A stretch of DNA of 64,000 nucleotides. It comes from Fasciola hepatica. Its lineage: Eukaryota > Platyhelminthes > Trematoda > Plagiorchiida > Fasciolidae. A program made the position numbers and the translations under genes. The stretch lies in assembly GCA_948099385.1 (NCBI GenBank), contig CANUEZ040000205.1, positions 2,604,001 to 2,668,000 on the forward strand, given 5' to 3'. The notes under the pieces are model-generated. The model was not told where the DNA came from. It worked only from the letters and a program-made list of their open reading frames with translations, and searched no databases. Shown in pieces: positions 38,026-51,230 of this stretch (the first letter of the stretch is position 1; each line of letters begins with the position of its first letter).

Positions 38026-38073
38026 CACTGTACAGCAGTTTCATCCTTGTTCGGACTCGACTCATCAGCAGTG
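38026..38073 (-). ncRNA. Hammerhead ribozyme, loop III variant UGCU
   Basis: Plus strand TACAGCAGTTTC gives loop III UGCU with both flanking pairs and the GUA triplet unchanged. The next monomer (38461-38508) has loop AUCU. Two neighbouring copies with different loop III changes but unchanged flanks fit a short stem-loop at this place. Confidence 0.78.
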
Positions 38074-38399
38074 CACATCGACCGAGCAACCACGGGGAGT
38101 CCAACAACCGCTAAACCATTGTGAATCGAACAACTCAACAACACAAGGCTATCCGGGATGGCTGTCAACGCTTTGTTCAACATCTACACTACATCATATA
38201 TAGCACCATTCCCAAACTGGCTTCAAATTTCAATGGTAACAACCAGCTTCGCGCACACCGATCGACTCCTATGATGGATGATTTCTCTGTAGGGGCCTAA
38301 GTACAACCAACGCATTCTATAATGAAAAACCTACACAGCTTCATTAGTATGCATGCAAGTGATGAGAAGTAGTAGGAGATTAGATTAGATTAGATTTGT

Positions 38400-41300
38400 A
38401 TAATATGATTGATCATGCAGCTTGAACGCTCAACTAAGCATTGAAATCCATGGAAGCACTCACTGTACAGATGTTTCATCCTTGTTCGGACTCGACTCAT
38501 CAGCAGTGCACATCGACCGAGCAACCACGGGGACTCCAACAACCGGTGAACCATTGTGAATCGAACAACTCAACAACACAAGGCTATCCGGGATGGCTAT
38601 CAACGCTTTGTTCAACATCTACACTACATCATATATAGCACCCTTCCCAAACTGGCTTCAAATTTCAATGGTAACAACCAGCTACTTGCACACCGATCGA
38701 CTCCTATGATGGATGACTTCTCTATAGGGCCCTGAGTACAACCAACGCATTCTATAATGAAAAACCCTTCACAGCTTCCTTACTATGCATGCAATTGATT
38801 AGTAGTAGGAGATGAGATTAGATTAGAATAGGTTTGTATAATATGATTGATCATGCAGCTTGAACGCTCAACTGAGCATTGAAATCCATGGAAGCACTCA
38901 CTGTACAGCTGTTTCATCCTTGTTCGGACTCGACTCATCAGCAGTGCACATCGACCGAGCAACCACGGGGACTCCAACAACCGGTGAACCATTGTGAATC
39001 GAACAACTCAACAACACAAGGCTATCCGGGATGGCTATCAACGCTTTGTTCAACATCTACACTACATCATATATAGCACCCTTCCCAAACTGGCTTCAAA
39101 TTTCAATGGGAACAACCAGCTTCGCGCACACCGATCGACTCCTATGATGGATGACTTCTCTGTATGGGCCTAAGTACAACCAACGCATTCCCAAATGAAA
39201 AACCTGCACAGCTTCTTACTATGCATGCAAGTGATGAGAAGTATTAGGAGATTAGATTAGATTAGATTTGTATAATATGATTGATCATGCAGCTTGAACG
39301 CTCAACTGAGCATTGAAATCCATGGAAGCACTCACTGTACAGCTGTTTCATCCTTGTTCGGACTCGACTCATCAGCAGTGCACATCGACCGAGCAACCAC
39401 GGGGACTCCAACAACCGCTGAACCATTGTGAATCGAACAACTCAACAACACAAGGCTATCCGGGATGGCTGTCAACGCTTTGTTCAACATCTACACTACA
39501 TCATATATAGCACCCTTCCCAAACTGGCTTCAAATTCCAATGGTAACAACAAGCTTCGCGCACACCGATCGACTCCTATGATGGATGACTTCTCTGTATG
39601 GGCCTAAGTACAACCAACGCATTCCCAAATGAAAAACCTACACAGCTTCCTTACTATGCATGCAATTGATTAGTAGTAGGAGATAAGATTAGATTAGATT
39701 AGATTCGTGAAATATGGTTGAACATGCAGCTTGAACGCTCAACTGAGCATTGAAATCCATGGAAGCACTCACTGTACAGCTGTTTCATCCTTGTTCGGAC
39801 TCGACTCATCAGCAGTGCACATCGACCGAGCAACCACGGGGACTCCAACAACCGGTGAACCATTGTGAATCGAACAACTCAACAACACAAGGCTATCCGG
39901 GATGGCTGTCAACGCTTTGTTCAACATCTACACTACATCATATATAGCACCCTTCCCAAACTGGATTCAAATTTCAATGGTAACAACCAGCTTCGCGCAC
40001 ACCGATCGACTCCTATGATGGATGACTTCTCTGTAGGGGCCTAGGTACAACCAACGCATTCCTAAATGGACAACCTACACAGCTTCCTTACTATGCATGC
40101 AAGTGATGAGAAGTAGTAGGAGATTAGATTAGATTAGATTAGATTAGATTAGATTTGTATAATATGATTGATCATGCAGCTTGAACGCTCAACTGAGCAT
40201 TGAAATCCATGGAAGCACTCACTGTACAGCTGTTTCATCCTTGTTCGGACTCGACTCATCAGCAGTGCACATCGACCGAGTAACCACGGGGACTCCAACA
40301 ACCGGTGAACCATTGTGAATCGAACAACTCAACAACACAAGGCTATCCGGGATGGCTATCAACGCTTTGTTCAACATCTACACTTCGTCGTATATATCAC
40401 CGTTCCCAAACTGTCTTCATATTTCAATGGTAACAACCAGCTTCGCGCACACCGATCGACTCCTATGATGGATGACTTCTCTGTAGGGGCCTAAGTACAA
40501 CCAACGCATTCCCAAATGAAAAACCTACACAGCGTCATCACTATGCATGCAATTGATTAGTAGTAGGAGAAAAGATTAGATTAGATTAGATTCGTTTAAT
40601 ATGGTTGATCATGCAGCTTGAACGCTCAACTGTGCATTGAAATTCATGGAAGCACTCACTGTACAGCTGTTTCATCCTTGTTCGGACTCGACTCATCAGC
40701 AGTGCACATCGACCGAGCAACCACGGGGACTCCAACAACCGGTGAACCATTGTGAATCGAACAACTCAACAACAAAGGGTATCCGGGATGGCTGTCAACG
40801 CTTTGTTCAACATCTACACTACATCATATATAGCACCCTTCCCAAACTGGCTTCAAATTTCAATGGTAACAACAAGCTTCGCGCACACCGATCGACTCCT
40901 ATGATGGATGACTTCTCTATAGGGCCCTGAGTACAACCAACGCATTCTATAATGAAAAACCTACACAGCTTCCTTACTATGCATGCAATTGATTAGTAGT
41001 AGGAGATAAGATTAGATTAGATTAGATTTGTATAATATGATTGATCATGCAGCTTGAACGCTCAACTGAGCATTGAAATCCATGGAAGCACTCACTGTAC
41101 AGCTGTTTCATCCTTGTTCGGACTCGACTCATCAGCAGTGCACATCGACCGAGCAACCACGGGGACTCCAACAACCGGTGAACCATTCTGAATCGAACAA
41201 CTCAACAACACAAGGCTATCCGGGATGGCTGTCAACGCTTTGTTCAACATCTACACTACATCATATATAGCACCCTTCCCAAACTGGCTTCAAATTTCAA

Positions 41301-42830
41301 TGGGAACAACCAGCTTCGCGCACACCGATCGACTCCTATGATGGATGACTTCTCTGTATGGGCCTAAGTACAACCAACGCATTCCCAAATGAAAAACCTG
41401 CACAGCTTCATTACTATGCATGCAAGTGATGAGAAGTATTAGGAGATTAGATTAGATTAGATTAGATTTGTATAATATGATTGATCATGCAGCTTGAACG
41501 CTCAACTGAGCATTGAAATCCATGGAAGCACTCAGTGTACAGCTGTTTCATCCTTGTTCGGACTCGACTCATCAGCAGTGCACATCGACCGAGCAACCAC
41601 GGGGACTCCAACAACCGCTAAACCATTGTGAATCGAACAACTCAACAACACAAGGCTATCCGGGATGGCTGTCAACGCTTTGTTCAACATCTACACTACA
41701 TCATATATAGCACCCTTCCCAAACTGGCTTCAAATTTCAATGGGAACAACCAGCTTCGCGCACACCGATCAACTCCTATGATGGATGACTTCTCTGTATG
41801 GGCCTTAGTACAACCAACGCATTCCCAAATGAAAAACCTGCACAGCTTCATTACTATGCATGCAAGTGATGAGAAGTATTAGGAGATTAGATTAGATTAG
41901 ATTAGATTTGTATAATATGATTGATCATGCAGCTTGAACGCTCAACTGAGCATTGAAATCCATGGAAGCACTCACTGTACAGCTGTTTCATCCTTGTTCG
42001 GACTCGACTCATCAGCAGTGCACATCGACCGAGCAACCACGGGGACTCCAACAACCGGTGAACCATTGTGAATCGAACAACTCAACAACACAAGGCTATC
42101 CGGGATGGCTATCAACGCTTTGTTCAACATCTACACTACATCATATATAGCACCCTTCCCAAACTGGCTTCAAATTTCAATGGTAACAACAAGCTTCGCG
42201 CACACCGATCGACTCCTATGGTGGATGACTTCTCTATAGGGCCCTGAGTACAACCAACGCATTCTATAATGAAAAACCTACACAGCTTCCTTACTATGCA
42301 TGCAATTGATTAGTAGTAGAAGATAAGATTAGATTAGATTAGATTCGTTAATTATGGTTGAACATGCAGCTTGAACGCTCAACTGAGCATTGAAATCCAT
42401 GGAAGCACTCACTGTACAGCTGTTTCATCCTTGTTCGGACTCGACTCATCAGCAGTGCACATCGACCGAGTAACCACGGGGACTCCAACAACCGGTGAAC
42501 CATTGTGAATCGAACAACTCAACAACACAAGGCTATCCGGGATGGCTATCAACGCTTTGTTCAACATCTACACTTCGTCGTATATATCACCGTTCCCAAA
42601 CTGTCTTCATATTTCAATGGTAACAATCAGCTTCGCGCACACCGATCGACTCCTATGATGGATGACTTCTCTGTAGGGGCTTAAGTACAACCAACGCATT
42701 CCCAAATGAAAAACCTACACAGCGTCATTACTATGCATGCAATCGATTATTGGTAGGAGAAAAAATTAGATTAGATTAGATTCGTTTAATATGGTTGATC
42801 GTGCAGCTTGAACGCTCAACTGAGCATTGA
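38400..42830 (+). repeat. Pentameric higher-order repeat, about 2.19-2.20 kb, two copies
   Basis: Anchors 38441, 38879, 39313, 39750, 40200 correspond to 40637, 41073, 41513, 41953, 42390. The clearest marks are CACTTCGTCGTATATATCAC with CTGTCTTCATATTTC in the fifth unit, CGCATTCTATAATG in the first, and GATGAGAAGTATTAGG. The unit after each fifth (40637 and 42827) shares GATTCGTTTAATATGG. Confidence 0.85.
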
Positions 42831-43293
42831 AATTCATGGAAGCACTCACTGTACAGCTGTTTCATCCTTGTTCGGACTCGACTCATCAGCAGTGCACATC
42901 GACCGAGCAACCACGGGGACTCCAACAACTGGTGAACCATTGTGAATCGAACAACTCAACAACACAAGGCTATCCGGGATGGCTATCAACGCTTTGTTCA
43001 ACATCTACACTACATCATATATAGCACCCTTCCCAAACTGGCTTCAAATCTCAATGGTAACAACCAGCTTCGCGCACACCGATCGACTCCTATGATGGAT
43101 GAATTCTCTATAGGGCCCTGAGTACAACCAACGCATTCCCAAATGATAAACCTACACAGCTTCCTTACTATGCATGCAATTGATTAGTAGTAGGAGATTA
43201 GATTAGATTAGATTAGATTAGATTAGATTTGTATAATATGATTGATCATGCAGCTTGAACGCTCAACTGAGCATTGAAATCCATGGAAGCACT

Positions 43294-43341
43294 CAGTGTA
43301 CAGCTGTTTCATCCTTGTTCGGACTCGACTCATAAGCAGTG
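43294..43341 (-). pseudogene. Hammerhead copy with G5 core mutation
   Basis: Plus strand GACTCATAAGCAG changes the core to CTTATGA, replacing the invariant G5 with U. The copy also has the stem I C-C mismatch. It should not cleave. Confidence 0.7.
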
Positions 43342-45515
43342 CACATCGACCGAGCAACAACGGGGACTCCAACAACCGGTGAACCATTGTGAATCGAACA
43401 ACTCAACAACACAAGGCTATCCGGGATGGCTATCAACGCTTTGTTCAACATCTACACTACATCATATATAGCACCCTTCCCAAACTGGCTTCAAATTTCA
43501 ATGGTAACAACCAGCTTCGCGCACACCGATCGACTCCTATGATGGATGACTTCTCTATAGGGCCCTGAGTACAACCAACGCATTCCCAAATGATAAACCT
43601 ACACAGCTTCCTTACTATGCATGCAATTGATTAGTAGTAGGAGATTAGATTAGATTAGATTAGATTAGATTAGATTTGTATAATATGATTGATCATGCAG
43701 CTTGAACGCTCAACTGAGCATTGAAATCCATGGAAGCACTCACTGTACAGCTGTTTCATCCTTGTTCGGACTCGACTCATCAGCAGTGCACATCGACCGA
43801 GCAACCTCGAGGACTCCAACAACCGCTGAACCATTGTGAATCGAACAACTCAACAACACAAGGCTATCCGGGATGGCTATCAACGCTTTGTTCAACATAT
43901 ACACTACATCATATATAACACCCTTGCCAAACTGGCTTCAAATTTCAATGGTAACAACCAGCTGCGCGCACACCGATCGACTCCTATGATGGATGACTTC
44001 TCTGTAGGGGCCTAAGTACAACCAACGCATTCCCAAATGAAAAACCTACACAGCTTCTTACTATGCATGCAATTGATTAGTAGTACGAGATTAGATTAGA
44101 TTAGATTAGATTAGATTTGTATAATATGATTGATCATGCAGCTTGAACGCTCAACTGAGCATTGAAATCCATGGAAGCACTCACTGTACAGCTGTTTCAT
44201 CCTTGTTCGGACTCGACTCATCAGCAGTGCACATCGACCGAGCAACCACGGGGACTCCAACAACCGGTGAACCATTGTGAATCGAACAACTCAACAACAC
44301 AAGGCTATCCGGGATGGCTATCAACGCTTTGTTCAACATCTACACTACATCATATATAGCACCCTTCCCAAACTGGCTTCAAATTTCAATGGTAACAACC
44401 AGCTTCGCGCACACCGATCGACTCCTATGATGGATCACTTATCTGTAGGGGCCTACGTACAATCAACGCATTCCCAAATGATAAACCTACACAGCTTCCT
44501 TACTATGCATGCAATTGATTAGTAGTAGGAGATTAGATTAGATTAGATTAGATTAGATTAGATTTGTATAATATGATTGATCATGCAGCTTGAACGCTCA
44601 ACTGAGCATTGAAATCCATGGAAGCACTCACTGTACAGCTGTTTCATCCTTGTTCGGACTCGACTCATCAGCAGTGCACATCGACCGAGCAACCACGGGG
44701 ACTCCAACAACTGGTGAACCATTGTGAATCGAACAACTCAACAACACAAGGCTATCCGGGTTGGCTATCAACGCTTTGTTCAACATCTACACTACATCAT
44801 ATATAGCACCCTTCTCAAACTGGCTTCAAATTTCAATGGTAACAACCAGCTTCGCGCACACAGATCGACTCCTATGATGGATGACTTCTCTGTAGGGGCC
44901 TAAGTACAACCAACGCATTCTATAATGAAAAACCTACACAGCTTCCTTACTATGCATGCAATTGATTAGTAGTAGGAGATTAGGTTAGATTAGATTAGAT
45001 TAGATTTGTATAATATGATTGATCATGCAGCTTGAACGCTCAACTGAGCATTGAAATCCATGGAAGCACTCACTGTACAGCTGTTTCATCCTTGTTCGGA
45101 CTCGACTCATCAGCAGTGCACATCGACCGAGCAACCACGTGGACTCCAACAACCCCTAAACCATTGTGAATGGAACAACTCAACAACACAAGGCTATCCG
45201 GGATGGCTATCAACGCTTTGATCAACATCCACACTACATCATATATAGCACCCTTCCCAAACTGGCTTCAAATTTCAATGGTAACAACCAGCTTGGCGCA
45301 CACCGATCGACTCCTATGATGGATGACTTTTCTGTAGGGGCCTAAGTACAACCAACGCATTCCCAAATGAAAAACCTACACAGCTTCATTACTATGCATG
45401 CAAAAGATGAGAAGTAGTAGGAGATTAGATTAGATTAGATTAGATTAGATTTGTATAATATGATTGATCATGCAGCTTGAACGCTCAACTGAGCATTGAA
45501 ATCCATGGAAGCACT

Positions 45516-45563
45516 CACTGTACAGCTGTTTCATCCTTGTTCGGACTCGACTCATCAGCAGTG
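45516..45563 (-). ncRNA. Hammerhead ribozyme, intact copy
   Basis: Core, stem I and GUA match the reference; predicted cut between 45521 and 45520. The monomer begins just before the four-copy trimeric higher-order repeat and follows the GCAAAAGATGAGAAG tail variant that marks the middle unit of those trimers. Confidence 0.83.
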
Positions 45564-45889
45564 CACATCGACCGAGCAACCACGGGGACTCCAACAACCG
45601 GTGAACCATTGTGAATCGAACAACTCAACAACACAAGGCTATCCGGGATGGCTATCAACGCTCCGTTCAACATATACACTACATCATATATAGCACCCTT
45701 CCCAAACTGGCTTCAAATTTCAATGGTAACAACCAGCTTCGCGCACACCGATCGACTCCTATGATGGATGATTTCTCCTTAGGGGCCTAAGTACAACCAA
45801 CGCATTCCCAAATGAAAAACCTACACAGCTTCCTTACTATGCATGCAATTGATTAGTAGTAGGAGATTAGATTAGATTAGATTAGATTA

Positions 45890-48800
45890 GATTAGATTTG
45901 TATAATATGATTGATCATGCAGCTTGAACGCTCAACTGAGCATTGAAATCCATGGAAGCACTCAGTGTACAGCTGTTTCATCCTTGTTCGGACTCGACTC
46001 ATCAGCAGTGCACATCGACCGAGCAACCACGGGGACTCCAACAACTGGTGAACCATTGTGAATCGAACAACTCAACAACACAAGGCTATCCGGGATGGCT
46101 ATCAACGCTTTGATCAACATCCACACTACATCATATATAGCACCCTTCCCAAACTGGCTTCAAATTTGAATGGTAACAACCAGCTTCTTGCACACCGATC
46201 GACTCCTATGATGGATGACTTCTCTGTAGGGTCCTAAGTACAACCAACGCATTCCCAAATGAAAAACCTACACAGCTTCATTACTATGCATGCAAAAGAT
46301 GAGAAGTAGTAGGAGATTAAATTAGATTAGATTAGATTAGATTTGTATAATATGATTGATCATGCAGCTTGAACGCTCAACTGAGCATTGAAATCCATGG
46401 AAGCACTCACTGTACAGCTGTTTCATCCTTGTTCGGACTCGACTCATCAGCAGTGCACATCGACCGAGCAACCACGGGGACTCCAACAACCGGTGAACCA
46501 TTGTGAATCGAACAACTCAACAACACAAGGCTATCCGGGATGGCTATCAACGCTTTGTTCAACATCTACACTACATCATATATAGCACCCTTCCCAAACT
46601 GGCTTCAAATTTGAATGGTAACAACAAGCTTCGCGCACACCGATCGACTCCTATGATGGATGACTTCTCTATAGGGCCCTGAGTACAACCAACGCATTCC
46701 CAAATGAAAAACCTACACAGCTTCCTTACTATGCATGCAATTGATTAGTAGTACGAGATTAGATTAGATTAGATTAGATTAGATTTGTATAATATGATTG
46801 ATCATGCAGCTTGAACGCTCAGCTGAGCATTGAAATCCATGGAAGCACTCACTGTACAGCTGTTTCATCCTTGTTCGGACTCGACTCATCAGCAGTGCAC
46901 ATCGACCGAGCAACCACGGGGACTCCAACAACCGCTAAACCATTGTGAATCGAACAACTCAACAACAAAAGGCTATCCGGGATGGCTATCAACGCTTTGT
47001 TCAACATCTACACTACATCATATATAGCACCCTTCCCAGACTGGCTTCAAATTTCAATGGTAACAACAAGCTTCGCGCACACCGATCGACTCCTATGATG
47101 GATGACTTCTCTGTTGGGGCCTAAGTACAACCAACGCATTCCCAAATGAAAAACCTACACAGCTTCCTTACTATGCATGCAATTGATTAGTAGTAGGAGA
47201 TTAGATTAGATTAGATTAGATTAGATTAGATTTGTATAATATGATTGATCATGCAGCTTGAACGCTCAACTGAGCATTGAAATCCATGGAAGCACTCACT
47301 GTACAGCTGTTTCATCCTTGTTCGGACTCGACTCATCAGCAGTGCACATCGACCGAGCAACCACGGGGACTCCAACAACTGGTGAACCATTGTGAATCGA
47401 ACAACTCAACAACACAAGGCTATCCGGGATGGCTATCAACGCTTTGATCAACATCCACACTACATGATATAGCACCCTTCCCAAACTGGCTTCAAATTTC
47501 AATGGTAACAAGCAGCTTCGCGCACACCGATTGACTCCTATGATGGATGACTTCTCTGTAGGGTCCTAAGTACAACCAACGCATTCCCAAATGAAAAACC
47601 TACACAGCTTCATTACTATGCATGCAAAAGATGAGAAGTAGTAGGAGATTAAATTAGATTAGATTAGATTAGATTTGTATAATATGATTGATCATGCAGC
47701 TTGAACGCTCAACTGAGCATTGAAATCCATGGAAGCACTCACTGTACAGCTGTTTCATCCTTGTTCGGACTCGACTCATCAGCAGTGCACATCGACCGAG
47801 CAACCACGGGGACTCCAACAACCGGTGAACCATTGTGAATCGAACAACTCAACAACACAAGGCTATCCGGGATGGCTATCAACGCTTTGTTCAACATCTA
47901 CACTACATCATATATAGCACCCTTCCCAAACTGGCTTCAAATTTGAATGGTAACAACAAGCTTCGCGCACACCGATCGACTCCTATGATGGATGACTTCT
48001 CTATAGGGCCCTGAGTACAACCAACGCATTCCCAAATGAAAAACCTACACAGCTTCCTTACTATGCATGCAATTGATTAGTAGTAGGAGATTAGATTAGA
48101 TTAGATTAGATTAGATTTGTATAATATGATTGATCATGCAGCTTGAACGCTCAGCTGAGCATTGAAATCCATGGAAGCACTCACTGTACAGCTGTTTCAT
48201 CCTTGTTCGGACTCGACTCATCAGCAGTGCACATCGACCGAGCAACCACGGGGACTCCAACAACCGCTAAACCATTGTGAATCGAACAACTCAACAACAA
48301 AAGGCTATCCGGGATGGCTATCAACGCTTTGTTCAACATCTACACTACATCATATATAGCACCATTCCCAAACTGGCTTCAAATTTCAATGGTAACAACC
48401 AGCTTCGCGCACACCGATCGACTCCTATGATGGATGACTTCTCTGTAGGGGCCTAAGTACAACCAACGCATTCCCAAATGAAAAACCTACACAGCTTCCT
48501 TACTATGCATGCAATTGATTAGTAGTAGGAGATTAGATTAGATTAGATTAGATTAGATTAGATTTGTATAATATGATTGATCATGCAGCTTGAACGCTCA
48601 ACTGAGCATTGAAATCCATGGAAGCACTCAGTGTACAGCTGTTTCATCCTTGTTCGGACTCGACTCATCAGCAGTGCACATCGACCGAGCAACCACGGGG
48701 ACTCCAACAACTGGTGAACCATTGTGAATCGAACAACTCAACAACACAAGGCTATCCGGGATGGCTATCAACGCTTTGATCAACATCCACACTACATCAT

Positions 48801-51230
48801 ATATAGCACCCTTCCCAAACTGGATTCAAATTTCAATGGTAACAACCAGCTTCGCGCACACCGATCGACTCCTATGATGGATGACTTCTCTGTAGGGGCC
48901 TAAGTACAACCAACGCATTCCCAAATGAAAAACCTACACAGCTTCATTACTATGCATGCAAAAGATGAGAAGTAGTAGGAGATAAGATTAGATTAGATTA
49001 GATTAGATTTGTATAATATGATTGATCATGCAGCTTGAACGCTCAACTGAGCATTGAAATCCATGGAAGCACTCACTGTACAGCTGTTTCATCCTTGTTC
49101 GGACTCGACTCATCAGCAGTGCACATCGACCGAGCAACCACGGGGACTCCAACAACCGGTGAACCATTGTGAATCGAACAACTCAACAACACAAGGCTAT
49201 CCGGGATGGCTATCAACGCTTTGTTCAACATCTACACTACATCATATATAGCACCCTTCCCAAACTGGCTTCAAATTTCAATGGTAACAACAAGCTTCGC
49301 GCACACCGATCGACTCCTATGATGGATGACTTCTCTATAGGGCCCTGAGTACAACCATCGCATTCTATAATGAAAAACCTACACAGCTTCCTTACTATGC
49401 ATGCAATTGATTAGTAGTAGGAGATAAGATTAGATTAGATTAGATTTGTATAATATGATTGATCATGCAGCTTGAACGCTCAACTGAGCATTGAAATCCA
49501 TGGAAGCACTCACTGTACAGCTGTTTCATCCTTGTTCGGACTCGACTCATCAGCAGTGCACATCGACCGAGCAACCACGGGGACTCCAACAACCGGTGAA
49601 CCATTGTGAATCGAACAACTCAACAACACAAGGCTATCCGGGATGGCTATCAACGCTTTGTTCAACATCTACACTACATCATATATAGCACCCTTCCCAA
49701 ACTGGCTTCAAATTTCAATGGTAACAACCTGCTTCGCGCACACCGATCGACTCCTATGATGGATCACTTCTCTGTAGGGGCCTAAGTACAACCAACGCAT
49801 TCCCAAATGAACAACATACACAGCTTCCTTACTATGCATGCAATTGATTAGTAGTACGAGATTAGATTAGATTAGATTAGATTAGATTTGTATAATATGA
49901 TTGATCATGCAGCTTGAACGCTCAACTGAGCATTGAAATCCATGGAAGCACTCAGTGTACAGCTGTTTCATCCTTGTTCGGACTCGACTCATCAGCAGTG
50001 CACATCGACCGAGCAACCACGGGGACTCCAACAACTGGTGAACCATTGTGAATCGAACAACTCAACAACACAAGGCTATCCGGGATGGCTATCAACGATT
50101 TGATCAACATCCACACTACATCATATATAGCACCCTTCCCAAACTGGCTTCAAATTTCAATGGTAACAACCAGCTTCGCGCACACCGATCGACTCCTATG
50201 ATGGATGACTTCTCTGTAGGGGCCTAAGTACAACCAACGCATTCCCAAATGAAAAACCTACACAGCTTCATTACTATGCATGCAAAAGATGAGAAGTAGT
50301 AGGAGATTAGATTAGATTAGATTAGATTTGTATAATATGATTGATCATGCAGCTTGAACGCTCAACTGAGCATTGAAATCCATGGAAGCACTCACTGTAC
50401 AGCTGTTTCATCCTTGTTCGGACTCGACTCATCAGCAGTGCACATCGACCGAGCAACCACGGGGACTCCAACAACCGGTGAACCATTGTGAATCGAACAA
50501 CTCAACAACACAAGGCTATCCGGGATGGCTATCAACGCTTTGTTCAACATCTACACTACATCATATTTAGCACCCTTCCCAAACTGGCTTCAAATTTCAA
50601 TGGTAACAACAAGCTTCGCGCACACCGATCGACTCCTATGATGGATGACTTCTCTATAGGGCCCTGAGTACAACCAACGCATTATATAATGAAAAACCTA
50701 CACAGCTTCCTTACTATGCATGCAATTGATTAGTAGTAGGAGATTAGATTAGATTAGATTAGATTTGTATAATATGATTGATCATGCAGCTTGAACGCTC
50801 AACTGAGCATTGAAATCCATGGAAGCACTCAGTGTACAGCTGTTTCATCCTTGTTCGGACTCGACTCATCAGCAGTGCACATCGACCGAGCAACCACGGG
50901 GACTCCAACAACCGGTGAACCATTGTGAATCGAACAACTCAACAACACAAGGCTATCCGGGATGGCTATCAACGCTTTGTTCAACATCTACACTACATCA
51001 TATATAGCACCCTTCCCAAACTGGCTTCAAATTTCAATGGTAACAACCAGCTTCGCGCACACCGATCGACTCCTATGATGGATCACTTCTCTGTAGGGGC
51101 CTAAGTACAACCAACGCATTCCCAAATGAAAAACCTACACAGCTTCCTTACTATGCATGCAATTGATTAGTAGTACGAGATTAGATTAGATTAGATTAGA
51201 TTAGATTTGTATAATATGATTGATCATGCA
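45890..51230 (+). repeat. Trimeric higher-order repeat, about 1.33 kb, four copies
   Basis: First units (anchors 45943, 47277, 48609, 49933) share CAACAACTGGTG and TTTGATCAACATCCACAC. Second units (46388, 47720, 49054, 50373) follow a GCAAAAGATGAGAAG tail and share CTATAGGGCCCTGAG. Third units fall into two pairs: 46830 and 48162 share GCTCAGCTGAGC with CCGCTAAACC, while 49491 and 50810 share GGATCACTTCTCTG. The four copies therefore look like two older types, each duplicated. Confidence 0.9.
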
